Assembly (NCBI RefSeq): GCF_000787855.1
Contig: NZ_BBPQ01000034.1
Location: 1 to 64,000 of the forward strand
Source of the DNA: Streptacidiphilus anmyonensis
Lineage (GTDB): Bacteria; Actinomycetota; Actinomycetes; Streptomycetales; Streptomycetaceae
Direction of reading: 5' to 3'
DNA: 64,000 nt
Shown here: positions 8,789 to 20,097 of the stretch, piece by piece
Layout of the letters: each line of letters opens with the position of its first letter
Position numbering within the stretch: the first letter of the stretch is position 1
Made by a program: the position numbers and the translations under genes
The notes under the pieces: generated by a model
Seen by the model: only the letters and a program-made list of their open reading frames with translations
Databases searched by the model: none
What the model was told of the DNA's origin: nothing

Positions 8789-8823
8789 CCGGTCCGGGCC
8801 GCGCGCAATGCGGCCCGGACCGG
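8789..8823 (+). terminator. Attenuator-like hairpin between peptide and protease genes
   Basis: Perfect 14-bp stem (CCGGTCCGGGCCGC, 7-nt loop, complement) directly after the peptide gene and 42 nt before the protease start. Inside an operon it would act as a partial terminator, or protect the 3' end of the short peptide mRNA. Confidence 0.75.
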
Positions 8824-8864
8824 GGCCCGTAGAGCCGACCCGAACAGGTGGCAGGTGGTTGTCC

Positions 8865-10094
8865 GTGGACGGAACCGCAGTGGATCTGGACAGGCCTTTG
8901 AGACTGTACCCCCTCACCTATCTCGAAGAGGGTGAGGAGGTGACGGTCGGCCGGGCCGACATCGACAGCTACGGTCTCTTCCCCGCCGACGGCGCCGCGC
9001 TGCTGCGACGACTGGAGGCGGGCGACAGCCCCAACCAGGCCGCAAGCTGGTACCAGGAGCAGTACGGCGAGACCGTCGACATGCTCGAATTCCTGGAAGT
9101 CCTGGAGGAGTTCGAACTGCTGGTGCCCGAGGGCGAGCAGGTCGCCGAAGCTCCGGTGATCCGCTGGAGACGCCTGGCGCAGGCGGTCTTCTCCTGGCCC
9201 GCCTGGTGCCTGTACGCGGCGGTGACCATCGCCGGCGTCGTCGTCATGGCGGCCGACCCGCACGTCACGCCCCAGTACCAGAACCTGTTCTTCACCACCT
9301 CCTCGCTCGTCGCGCTCACCGCCGGGAACGTGCTCGGGCAACTGCCCTGGATCCTGCTGCACGAGGGCGCGCACGCGCTGGCCGGCCGCAGGCTCGGCCT
9401 CAACTCCACGCTGCGGATCGGCCGCCGCTTCTACTACCTGGTCTTCCTCACCTCGCTCGACGGCCTGGTCGCCGTGCCGCGCCGCAAGCGCTACCTGCCG
9501 ATGCTCTCCGGGATGGGCGTCGACGTGGTCGTGGTCTGCGGACTCAGCCTCGCCGCCGCGCCCCTGGTCGGCCACGGCGGCGCGACCGGCCTGCTCGGAC
9601 GGTTCCTGCTGGCCATGGCCTTCGGCGCGCTGATGCGGCTCGCCTGGCAGTTCTACTTCTTCCTCCGCACCGACCTGTACTTCCTGGCCACGACCGTCCT
9701 CGGCTGCAACGACCTGCAGACCGTCTCCCGGCAGTTGCTGCAGAACCGGATCCGGGCGCTGCTCGGCCGCCGCGAGGGCATGGTCGACCCGGAGAGCTGG
9801 ACCCCGCGCGACCGCAGCGTTGCCCGCTGGTACGTCTGGCTGATGGTGGGCGGCTACACGCTGCTGACGGTGCTGGCGTTCACCGTCATGCTGCCCGCCG
9901 CCATCCGCATCACCGAGCTCGCGCTGCACAAGCTGGTGCGGGACACCTCGTTCCTCAACGTCACGGACGTGTGCGTCTTCCTGGTGCTCAACTTCGGCGA
10001 GCTCGCCCTGGCGGGGTTCCTCGCGTTCCGCGGCTGGCGACGCCGCCGCGGCGAGCCGGGCTCCACGAGCGCGGCAGCGCCCGCGTCCGTGTGA
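8865..10094 (+). CDS. RRE/PqqD-like domain fused to M50 (site-2-type) membrane metalloprotease
   Basis: 409 residues. The first 85 or so have the pattern of a PqqD-like RiPP recognition element: beta strands around YLEEGEEVTVGR, then helices through LLRRLEAGDSPNQAASWYQ to LEVLEEFELLV. Hydrophobic helices begin near residue 103. HEGAHALAGRRLG (HExxH zinc site) is near 165, and further membrane segments run to the end, as in the 'putative peptide zinc metalloprotease' group of M50. The likely role is to bind the peptide leader and cleave or export the peptide at the membrane. GTG 8865 is chosen because AGGTGG lies 6 nt upstream; TTG 8859 would be too close. It is followed 46 nt later by the TPR gene. 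Confidence 0.85.
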   Translation: MDGTAVDLDRPLRLYPLTYLEEGEEVTVGRADIDSYGLFPADGAALLRRLEAGDSPNQAASWYQEQYGETVDMLEFLEVLEEFELLVPEGEQVAEAPVIRWRRLAQAVFSWPAWCLYAAVTIAGVVVMAADPHVTPQYQNLFFTTSSLVALTAGNVLGQLPWILLHEGAHALAGRRLGLNSTLRIGRRFYYLVFLTSLDGLVAVPRRKRYLPMLSGMGVDVVVVCGLSLAAAPLVGHGGATGLLGRFLLAMAFGALMRLAWQFYFFLRTDLYFLATTVLGCNDLQTVSRQLLQNRIRALLGRREGMVDPESWTPRDRSVARWYVWLMVGGYTLLTVLAFTVMLPAAIRITELALHKLVRDTSFLNVTDVCVFLVLNFGELALAGFLAFRGWRRRRGEPGSTSAAAPASV

Positions 10095-10140
10095 AGCCCG
10101 TCCCCGTCCGGCCACCCTCCGCCGCCCCAGGGAGAATCGC

Positions 10141-12216
10141 ATGAACCAGTCCCCGCCTGCGCACTACTGGCTCCGTGGCGGCCTGCGCCGGGACCGCGGC
10201 CGCGCCCTGCTCGACCTCGGCATCTCGCTCGACGCGCCCGGCACGCTCGTCGTCGACGCCCACCGCCGACTGCGCGGACCGTTCACCGCCGCCGGCACCC
10301 TGGCCCGCCGCCTGGTGCCGGGAACGCTGCGCCGCGACGCCGACCTGGTGCGCCGCTACGACATCGAACTCCTATCGGCGGCACCGGAGTTGCGCACCTC
10401 GGTGCCGAGCTCCCGGGAGACCCTGACCTCGATGGCGATCCCGGCCGAGCGGACCCGCTACTACGCCCGCCTGCGCACCGTCCGGATCGGCAACGGACTG
10501 GTCGAGTTCGTCCGCGACGCGGCGGCCGGGGAGGGGCTGCGCCGCGTGGTCGTCGAGCAGGTGGACCAGGCCGACCCGACCGACCTCGAGTTCCTGGCCA
10601 ACCTGGTGCGCCGGGTCGACCCTGGCCTGCTCCAGGTCGTGGTCTGCATGCCCGGCACGCTGCCGGACGACGAGAACCTGCTCGCGGTGCTGCGCGAACA
10701 CGCCACGGCGGTGGACGTGCTGCCGGCCTCGGAGGCCACCGTGCTCGACCCGGCCGCGTACGTGATGGGCGACTGCGTCAGCGACGAGCCGGCCGACCTG
10801 GCCGCCTACCTCGCCCTCGACCCCGCCGACCGGGCCAGGCTGCACGACCGCCGCGCCGAGCAGATCGAGGCGCTCGACCAGGACTCCCTGCGCATCGGCG
10901 CGTTGGCCCACCACCGCGAGCACGGCTCCGACCCGGGCGAGGCCGGGGTACGGGCGGTCTTCCACGCCATGGACCACTGTCTGTGCCTGGGCTTCTACAC
11001 CGCCTGCGTCGAGTACGGCCTGCGCGGCCTCGCCCTGGTGGACCCCGCCGCCGAACACGACCGCTGGTGGGCCTTCGCCAAGGGGGCCACCCTCGCCCTG
11101 TCCATCCTCGGTCGCACCGAGGAAGCGGAACTGATGGACGATCAGGCCCGCTACTTCTCTGTCAAGCCGGGCGTCCACATGAACGCCGCCTACTCGACGG
11201 CCATGCTCTACACCCGCCACAACGATCCGGAGCGGCGCGACCAGCGCAAGGCCAAGTCGTGGCTCAACTCCGCCATCGCGACGGCCTCGCTGATCGAGGA
11301 CCCGCACGAGCGGGCGTTCCAGAGCGCGTTCTACCGCAACGGCCTCGCACTGGTGGAAGTCAACCTCGGCGCGCCCGAGGAGGCGCTGCGCCTGGTCGAC
11401 GAGTGCATCGAGATGCTGGACCGGCTGCTGCCGCCCGACTCGCACGTGCTGCACCGCTCGGTGCTGAAGAACAACCGCGCCCGCGTCTACCTCGCCCTCG
11501 GCCGCCTCGACGACGCCCTGGCCGACTACCAGGTGGTGATCCGCGAGGATCCCAACCACGCCGAGCACTACCTCGAACGCGGCACGATCCTGCGGCGCCT
11601 GGGCCGCACCGAGGAGGCGCTGGCCGACTACGCCCGCGCCATGCGCCTCTCCCCGCCCTTCCCGGAGATCTACTACAACCGCGGTGACCTGCGGTTCGGT
11701 GAGGGGGACGTCGACGGCGCGCTGGCCGACTTCAGCTACGTGCTGGACCTTCAGCCCGACTTCGTCGACGCCTACGTCAACCGGGCCGGCCTGTACCTGG
11801 ACGCGGGCGCGCTGGAGGAGGCCCGCGAGGACGCGCTGGCCGGGCTGCGCCAGGACCCGGAGAACCCCTATCTGCACGCCGTCCTCGGCCAGTACCACGT
11901 CGAGACCGAGGACCTCGTCGCCGCCCGCGTCGCCTTCGACCGTGCGCTGAAGGCCGATCCCGACCTGGTGACCGCCCTGTCCGGCCGGGCCGGCGTCGCC
12001 TACGCGGCGGGCGATCTGGCCCTGGCGGGCGAGGACCTGGCGCGCGCGGTGTCGCAGGACCCGAAGGACGCGGCGCTGCGCTACAACCTCGCCCTCGTCC
12101 ACCGCGACGCGGGCCGCCGCGAGGAGGCCCTCGCCGAACTGCGCCGCGCGGCCGAACTGGCCCCGGACGACGAGGACATCGCCGAGGAGATCACCGTCCT
12201 CGCGGCGGCGTCCTGA
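10141..12216 (+). CDS. TPR protein with degenerate NTPase-like N-terminus
   Basis: 691 residues, with ATG 10141 preceded by GGGAG. The C-terminal 300 residues contain at least six tetratricopeptide repeats (for example ALADYQVVIREDPNHAEHYL and EALADYARAMRLSPP). The N-terminal 250 or so include VVVEQVDQADPTDLEFL, which resembles a Walker B/STAND ATPase region, but no intact P-loop is visible, so it is probably a degenerate NTPase or a protein-interaction module. No membrane segment or signal peptide is seen. As the third gene of the peptide locus it may be a scaffold or regulator for peptide processing; its biochemical function is unknown. Confidence 0.85.
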   Translation: MNQSPPAHYWLRGGLRRDRGRALLDLGISLDAPGTLVVDAHRRLRGPFTAAGTLARRLVPGTLRRDADLVRRYDIELLSAAPELRTSVPSSRETLTSMAIPAERTRYYARLRTVRIGNGLVEFVRDAAAGEGLRRVVVEQVDQADPTDLEFLANLVRRVDPGLLQVVVCMPGTLPDDENLLAVLREHATAVDVLPASEATVLDPAAYVMGDCVSDEPADLAAYLALDPADRARLHDRRAEQIEALDQDSLRIGALAHHREHGSDPGEAGVRAVFHAMDHCLCLGFYTACVEYGLRGLALVDPAAEHDRWWAFAKGATLALSILGRTEEAELMDDQARYFSVKPGVHMNAAYSTAMLYTRHNDPERRDQRKAKSWLNSAIATASLIEDPHERAFQSAFYRNGLALVEVNLGAPEEALRLVDECIEMLDRLLPPDSHVLHRSVLKNNRARVYLALGRLDDALADYQVVIREDPNHAEHYLERGTILRRLGRTEEALADYARAMRLSPPFPEIYYNRGDLRFGEGDVDGALADFSYVLDLQPDFVDAYVNRAGLYLDAGALEEAREDALAGLRQDPENPYLHAVLGQYHVETEDLVAARVAFDRALKADPDLVTALSGRAGVAYAAGDLALAGEDLARAVSQDPKDAALRYNLALVHRDAGRREEALAELRRAAELAPDDEDIAEEITVLAAAS

Positions 12217-12236
12217 CCGGGCGGCAGCCCGGACGT

Positions 12237-12270
12237 CGGAAGGCCGGGGAGTCCGCTCCCCGGCCTTCCG
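12237..12270. terminator. Bidirectional terminator between convergent genes
   Basis: 15-bp perfect stem (CGGAAGGCCGGGGAG, loop TCCG, complement) between the TPR gene and the convergent monooxygenase gene. Confidence 0.8.
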
Positions 12271-12286
12271 GCGATCCCGCGCAAGG

Positions 12287-13633
12287 TCACGCGGACGCGC
12301 CGACGGCCGGCGCCGTCGCGAACTGGTTGCCGGGGCGCGGCAGTCCGTAGTGCTCCCGCAGCGTGGCCCCCTCGTACTCGGTGCGGAACAGGCCGCGCTC
12401 GCGCAGGATCGGCAGCACCTTCGCGACGAACACCTCCAGTCCGGACGGCAGCACCGCGGGCATCACGTTGAACCCGTCGGCCGCGCCGTGCTCGAACCAG
12501 TGCGCGATGGTGTCCGCCACCTGCACGGGCGTTCCGGCGAAGGTGCGGTGGCCGCGACCGCCGCCGAGGCGTCCGATGAGTTGACGTACCGTCAGGTGCT
12601 CGCGCCGGGCGAGCTCGACGATCAGCGTGTAGCGGCTCTTGGCCCCCTCGACCTCGTCCTCGGCGGGGAGGTCGTCGGGCAGTGGCGCGTCCAGGTCGAG
12701 CCGCTCCGGCTCCACCCGCAGCAGTACCGCCAACTGCTCGCGCGCGAACTCCGGCTGGATCAGCCGGTCCAGCTCGGCCTCCAACGCGCGGGCCTCCGCC
12801 TCGGTGTCGCCGATCAGCGGGACGATGCCGGGCAGGATCTTGACGTGCTCGGGGTTCCGTCCGAGGGCCCTCGCCCGCTGCTTGACGTCCGCGTAGAACG
12901 CCTGACCCTCCGCGAACGTGGGCTGCGCGGTGAACACGGCCTCCGCCCACCGGGCGGCGAACGCCTTGCCGCTCTCCGACGAGCCTGCCTGCACCAGCAG
13001 CGGGTAGCCCTGCGGCGAGCGGCGCACGTTCAACGGGCCCTCGACGTTGAAGAAGCGGCCGCGATGCCCGGCGGGACGCACCCGGTCCGCCCGCGCGTGC
13101 ACGCCGGCGTCCTTGTCCGCGACCAGCGCCTCGTCCGCCCAACTGTCCCAGAGCTTGGTGGACACCTCCAGGAATTCCGCGGCCCGCTCGTAGCGCGTCC
13201 GGTGCAGCGGCTGACCGTCCAGGCCGAAGTTGCGCGCGGCCGCGTCGCCCGCGGTGGTGACGATGTTCCAGCCCGCGCGCCCGGCCGAGAGGTGGTCCAG
13301 CGAGGCGAACCGCCGGGCCAGGTTGTACGGCTCGTTGTAGCTCGTGGAGGCGGTCGCGATGAGGCCGATGCGCGTCGTGCCGGCCGCGAGGGCGGCGAGC
13401 AGCACGGTCGGCTCCAGCCGCGCGGAGGGTCTGCGGCCCGGATCACCCCAGAGCGCCGGGCTGTCGGCGAGGAACAGCGAGTCGAACTTCGCGTCCTCGG
13501 CGATGAGCGCCAGTCTCTGGTGGAAGCCGAGGTCGAGGTCGGCCGACGGGTCGGACTCCGGCAGCCGCCAGGACGCCTCGTGGTGGCCGGTGTCGTGGAT
13601 GAAGAGGTTGAGGTGCAGTCGTCGCTCGCTCAT
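12287..13633 (-). CDS. FMN-dependent monooxygenase, NtaA/SnaA/DszA family
   Basis: 448 residues, the usual length for this two-component flavin monooxygenase family (LLM class, TIM barrel), which needs a separate FMN reductase. Family features include LHLNLFIHDTGHHEASWR at the start, LAEDAKFDSLFLADS-type strands (here IAEDAKFDSLFLAD), SAGRAGWNIVTT and PLLVQAGSSESGK. Substrates in the family include nitrilotriacetate, dibenzothiophene sulfone and pristinamycin IIB; the substrate here cannot be told. ATG 13633 gives the standard N-terminus; no strong ribosome site is visible. No reductase gene is adjacent. Confidence 0.88.
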   Translation of the reverse strand: MSERRLHLNLFIHDTGHHEASWRLPESDPSADLDLGFHQRLALIAEDAKFDSLFLADSPALWGDPGRRPSARLEPTVLLAALAAGTTRIGLIATASTSYNEPYNLARRFASLDHLSAGRAGWNIVTTAGDAAARNFGLDGQPLHRTRYERAAEFLEVSTKLWDSWADEALVADKDAGVHARADRVRPAGHRGRFFNVEGPLNVRRSPQGYPLLVQAGSSESGKAFAARWAEAVFTAQPTFAEGQAFYADVKQRARALGRNPEHVKILPGIVPLIGDTEAEARALEAELDRLIQPEFAREQLAVLLRVEPERLDLDAPLPDDLPAEDEVEGAKSRYTLIVELARREHLTVRQLIGRLGGGRGHRTFAGTPVQVADTIAHWFEHGAADGFNVMPAVLPSGLEVFVAKVLPILRERGLFRTEYEGATLREHYGLPRPGNQFATAPAVGASA

Positions 13634-13721
13634 TCGCCGAATGCTGGCAAGCCCCTCGGGAGGGGTCAATGGACCACCGTTACGGCAGCATGCCGGTTGT
13701 GCGAAGCCGCCCGAGCGCAGG

Positions 13722-13757
13722 CCGAAGGGCCGGAACCGTGCAGGTCCGGCCCCTCGG
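13722..13757 (-). terminator. Hairpin downstream of the secreted-protein gene
   Basis: GGGCCGGA (13727-13734) pairs with TCCGGCCC (13745-13752), extended by CCGA/TCGG flanks. It lies 25-60 nt after the stop of the 13782-15392 gene. Confidence 0.55.
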
Positions 13758-13781
13758 GATGTCCAGGTCAGCGCTCGGGTG

Positions 13782-15392
13782 TCACTCGCCCGGGACGTAG
13801 ACGATGCCGCGCAGGGCCTCGCCGGAGACGGCGGTGCGCAGGGTGCGGAAGGCGTCGCCGGACGCGGTGGTCGCGTCGAGGTGGTCGGTCACGCGCACGA
13901 GGCGGTTGGGGTCGGCGCCCTCGTCGGTCGCACCGGAGACCGTGGAGGTGACGGCCCAGATGGTGACCGTGCCGTCGCGGTCGACCTTGCCGGTGAGGGT
14001 GCGCAGGCCGTCGGTGGCCGGGGCCCACGGCAGGCCGGTGGCGGAGTTGTCGCCGGTCGGGTAGCCGGAGACGTCGTACGGCGTGCCGAGGTTCAGGCCC
14101 TGCTGGATGGTGTAGTCCAGCTTCCATGCGCCGTTGCTGAGCACCCACTTCTGCAGGCCCGCGCCGGCCTGGGCGGCGGCGTCGGTGTAGGTGTTCGTGG
14201 CCGCGTCGTAGGTGTTGGCGCCGTCGCCCTCGTCGGCGACGTACATGGTGGTGTCGTTGGCGAACCACACGCCGAACGGGAAGGACGTCGTCGACTTCAG
14301 CGCGGTGGGGAAGCCCTTGAGGACGCACATGTTCTCCGGCAGGCCGGTGGACTGGAGCGTCGCGGGGTTGTACGACAGCGGCTGGGTCGGCATCGGCGCG
14401 CCCGGCACCGGGAGGCCGACGCCGGTCGGGCACGCCTTGCCGGTGGTGTCGATGAAGTAGACGGTGTTGACGCCGTTTCCGCCGCTGCCCTTGGTCAGGT
14501 AGACGACGTTGTCGTGGACGGTCAGGCCGCGGAAGTTGGTGTCCTTGCCGACCTTGTCGGCCTTGTCGCCGAGCTGGGTGACGCTGAAGCCGCCGGCCGG
14601 GGTCGGCTGGCCGACCTGCTGGAGGCTCTCCGGCAGCACCGAGGGCGTCGTGGTCTGCGCGCCCGCGCCGGCGATCACGCCGACCGGCTCCGGAGCGCCG
14701 CCGTTGCCCGCGTTGCCCGCCATGAAGAGCCGGTTGTCGGCGCTGTCGAGGAACGCGGCACGGCCGTTGTTGCCGCTGTAGGCGTTGGTCTCGGTGAAGC
14801 CCAGGCGGCCGTTGGGGCGCAGCTCGGCGACCGCGCGGTAGAACGAGGTGCCGACGGGGTTGGTCGGGTCGACGACGCCCGGGGTGTTGGAGTTGGACAC
14901 GTCAGGGGAGTCGACGGGCGCGACGTAGCCCATGAACGTGAGCGCGTTGCCGGCCGTGGAGAGGTTGAGGCTCAGCTCGGACTTCGAGGGGAAGCTGGTG
15001 ACCAGGTGGTCGCCGCGGGAGTCGGTCGGCACCTTCAGCTCGCCGGTCGTGTGGCCGGACTGGGTGAGGGAGTCGAGCAGGATCGGCGAGGTGATGCCGA
15101 AGCTCGCGTCGACGGACTCGTTGTTGAAGACCTCGGGGTAGCCGCCGTCGGCGACCGCGGTGACGCAGGCGGTGGTGCAGCCGGCCGGCAGCTTGGTGAC
15201 GCCGGGGACGATCGCGTCCTTGCCGGCGGTGTAGACCGTACGGGAGAGCACGAGGTGGCCCGGGACGAGCACGTGCTGGGGATGGGCGGGGCCGTGGTGC
15301 TGCGGCGCGGCGGCCGTGGCGAGGGTGCCGGGGATCAGCAGAAGGCTGGAGATGACGCCGCCGGCGGCGGCGAGGGTCAGGCGAGAGGGCAT
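13782..15392 (-). CDS. Secreted protein of unknown function, propeller-like
   Basis: 536 residues with a Sec signal peptide (hydrophobic to about residue 28, ending TLATAAAPQ). The mature part has repeating short beta motifs (for example GLTVHDNVVYLTKGSGG, GVWFANDTTMYVADEGDG and WAVTSTVSGATDEGADPNRL), suggesting a beta-propeller, but I do not recognise a named family with confidence. A CTTACVTAV stretch could form a disulfide. ATG 15392 has AGGAG 7 nt upstream. It lies 113 nt behind the metallophosphoesterase gene on the same strand and is probably co-transcribed with it, so it may act on the same extracellular substrates; that is inference. Confidence 0.8.
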   Translation of the reverse strand: MPSRLTLAAAGGVISSLLLIPGTLATAAAPQHHGPAHPQHVLVPGHLVLSRTVYTAGKDAIVPGVTKLPAGCTTACVTAVADGGYPEVFNNESVDASFGITSPILLDSLTQSGHTTGELKVPTDSRGDHLVTSFPSKSELSLNLSTAGNALTFMGYVAPVDSPDVSNSNTPGVVDPTNPVGTSFYRAVAELRPNGRLGFTETNAYSGNNGRAAFLDSADNRLFMAGNAGNGGAPEPVGVIAGAGAQTTTPSVLPESLQQVGQPTPAGGFSVTQLGDKADKVGKDTNFRGLTVHDNVVYLTKGSGGNGVNTVYFIDTTGKACPTGVGLPVPGAPMPTQPLSYNPATLQSTGLPENMCVLKGFPTALKSTTSFPFGVWFANDTTMYVADEGDGANTYDAATNTYTDAAAQAGAGLQKWVLSNGAWKLDYTIQQGLNLGTPYDVSGYPTGDNSATGLPWAPATDGLRTLTGKVDRDGTVTIWAVTSTVSGATDEGADPNRLVRVTDHLDATTASGDAFRTLRTAVSGEALRGIVYVPGE

Positions 15393-15505
15393 CGTGACGC
15401 TCCTGGGAGTCGTGGGACCTGAGGAAGACGGTGCGTGCGGTGCGTGCTCGTGCGTGAGGAGTGCGTGGTGCGGTGGTGCGCCTGTGCCGGGGAAGGGACG
15501 GGGCG

Positions 15506-16675
15506 TCACTTGCAGGTGCCGCTGCCGGTGTCGCTGTACTGGAGCGCCGTGGAGTCGAACCCGGGGCCGGCCAGCGTGGGCTGGTAGTCCCAGCTGTAGC
15601 TGTGGGACTTGAGGGTGAGCTTCATGACGCCGAAGGCGCCGGCCTGCGCGGTGACCACGTTGGGGTTGGCCCAGTTGCCGGGCGTGCCGGCGAGGGTGTC
15701 CAGGGCCTCGCCGCCGGAGCCGACGATGAACTCCGGGATGCCGTGGGAGGGGTCGGACTGGCCGGCCGGGTTCATCGGGCGCAGTCGCGCGTAGGCGTGC
15801 TCGTGGCCGTTGAGGACGAGCGTGGCGCGGTGCTGGTAGAGGAGCTTCCACCAGGCGTCGGCCGCCGCGCCCTCGACGCCGCCGGCGCCCGGCGCGGACG
15901 CGGGCACGGTCGCGGTCGCGGCCGTGGTGGCGCTGAAGGTCGGCTGGTGCCAGTAGGCGATGGTGCAGGGGCGGTCGTTGGCGGCCAGGTCCTTGGCGAG
16001 CCACTGGGTCTCCTGGCCGAGGAGGCCGGTGTCCGTGGTGGAGCAGTCGTGCTTGAACTCGTCGGAGTCGCACTCGGCGTTGAGCGAGACGATGTGCCAG
16101 TTGCCGAGGTTGTAGGAGTACCAGCCCTGGTTGTCGGCCGTGTCGTCACCGGCCTGGCCCTGGGTGGTCGGCGCGCCGGACTGGTTGTGGCCGTTGAAGT
16201 AGCTGAAGTAGCCCGTGCCGTTCTGGCCGGCCTCGTTGTCGCCCTTCTTGGCGTACGAGTAGTACTCGTGGTTGCCGGGCGCCGGACGCTCCAGCATCTT
16301 CAGGCCGCCCCAGGCCTGGTCGAAGGACTGCTCGAAGTCGGTCAACTTGCCGACCTGGTACTGCTCGTCGCCCAGCAGCGCGACGGCGTCGGGGTGCATG
16401 TCCGTGGCCTGCTTCGCGGTGGCGAACTCGGCGCTCATGCCGCCCAGGGTGGGGCTGCCGCACTTCAGCGCCGTCGGGGTGCCGGCGTTCTCGTCGTCGT
16501 CGGGCTCGCAGGCGATGTCGCCGACGGCCGCCAGCGTGTAGACCGCCGGGCTGTGCCGGGCGTACGGCCAGTCGTTGTCGTTGCCCCGGTTGTTGGCCTC
16601 GGCGACGGCGGTCCCGGCGACGGCGAGGACGGCCAGGCTGACCGCTGCGGCGGAGATCTTGCGGGCGCGGCTCAT
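15506..16675 (-). CDS. Secreted metallophosphoesterase (calcineurin-like, purple acid phosphatase type)
   Basis: 389 residues with a Sec signal (about 1-26, ending AGTAVAEA). The dinuclear-metal motifs appear in order: AAVGDIA, ALLGDEQYQ, PGNHEYY, IAYWHQP and LNGHEHAYARL. These are the hallmarks of the calcineurin-like phosphoesterase fold. The likely role is extracellular hydrolysis of phosphate esters. ATG 16675 has GGAAGGA about 8 nt upstream. The 293-nt divergent region before glycyl-tRNA synthetase contains one GTTCACC-type heptamer but no convincing tandem PHO box. Confidence 0.87.
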   Translation of the reverse strand: MSRARKISAAAVSLAVLAVAGTAVAEANNRGNDNDWPYARHSPAVYTLAAVGDIACEPDDDENAGTPTALKCGSPTLGGMSAEFATAKQATDMHPDAVALLGDEQYQVGKLTDFEQSFDQAWGGLKMLERPAPGNHEYYSYAKKGDNEAGQNGTGYFSYFNGHNQSGAPTTQGQAGDDTADNQGWYSYNLGNWHIVSLNAECDSDEFKHDCSTTDTGLLGQETQWLAKDLAANDRPCTIAYWHQPTFSATTAATATVPASAPGAGGVEGAAADAWWKLLYQHRATLVLNGHEHAYARLRPMNPAGQSDPSHGIPEFIVGSGGEALDTLAGTPGNWANPNVVTAQAGAFGVMKLTLKSHSYSWDYQPTLAGPGFDSTALQYSDTGSGTCK

Positions 16676-16874
16676 GTGCGGTGTGTCCTTCCACGGAAGA
16701 AGTGGTCAACGCACGTTAAGCAATCGATCTAACAGTGGATACAAACACGTCCTAACGGCTCGGTGAACTCCTTCGCCCGCACGGCGGTGCCGGTGGGGCG
16801 AAGCCCCCGTACCGGGGCGGAGTTGACTGCCTGCGGCAGGTGAAACCCCGAGGTCGGAGGTGCCGCGCAGTGCA

Positions 16875-16880
16875 TAGAAT
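16875..16880 (+). promoter_or_regulatory. -10 box of the glycyl-tRNA synthetase gene
   Basis: TAGAAT matches the -10 consensus exactly, though no good -35 is seen at 16-19 nt. It implies a 5' leader of about 80 nt that contains the hairpin at 16892-16942. Confidence 0.4.
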
Positions 16881-16891
16881 CGCCGGACGTC

Positions 16892-16942
16892 GGCCTTCCC
16901 GGCTCGCGTTCCGCCCCCGCGCGGGCGCAGGCTGGGAGGGCC
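16892..16942 (+). promoter_or_regulatory. Structured 5' leader of glycyl-tRNA synthetase
   Basis: GGCC-T-TCCC-G-GC (16892-16903) pairs with GC-T-GGGA-G-GGCC (16931-16942), leaving symmetric single mismatches, and an inner GCCC/GGGC helix caps it. The GGGAGG in the 3' arm looks like a ribosome site but lies too far (31 nt) from ATG 16969. I find no T-box sequence. Confidence 0.45.
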
Positions 16943-16968
16943 AGTTCACCGACTCGTGGGGTTGCACC

Positions 16969-19962
<2,994 letters not shown>

Positions 19963-19985
19963 CGCCCCGAAGGGGACGGCCAGCG

Positions 19986-20027
19986 TAGGGCCCGCATAGG
20001 AGGGCCCGCACAGGAGGGCCCACATGG
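19986..20027. repeat. 14-bp imperfect tandem repeat
   Basis: Three units (TAGGGCCCGCATAG, GAGGGCCCGCACAG, GAGGGCCCACATGG) with a degenerate fourth running into the terminator stem. They lie just after the glycyl-tRNA synthetase stop. Confidence 0.7.
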
Positions 20028-20029
20028 GA

Positions 20030-20061
20030 CGGCCCGCCCCCGCTGAGGCGGGGACGGGCCG
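20030..20061. terminator. Bidirectional terminator
   Basis: CGGCCCGCCCCCGC, loop TGAG, then GCGGGGACGGGCCG: 13 of 14 pairs. It sits between the convergent glycyl-tRNA synthetase and L,D-transpeptidase genes. Confidence 0.75.
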
Positions 20062-20097
20062 ACCCGGTACCGGGCGCGTCGTCAGGAAGGACGTGCG

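Noticed and set aside
16676-16968. PHO box or T-box upstream of the phosphoesterase and glycyl-tRNA synthetase genes
   Set aside because: Only one GTTCACC-like heptamer is present and the following 11-mers do not match. The T-box core AGGGTGG-ACCGCG is absent.
16840-16968. N-terminal extension of glycyl-tRNA synthetase
   Set aside because: GlyQ proteins begin at the [11 protein letters not shown]-like segment; the upstream codons include the -10 box and hairpin.
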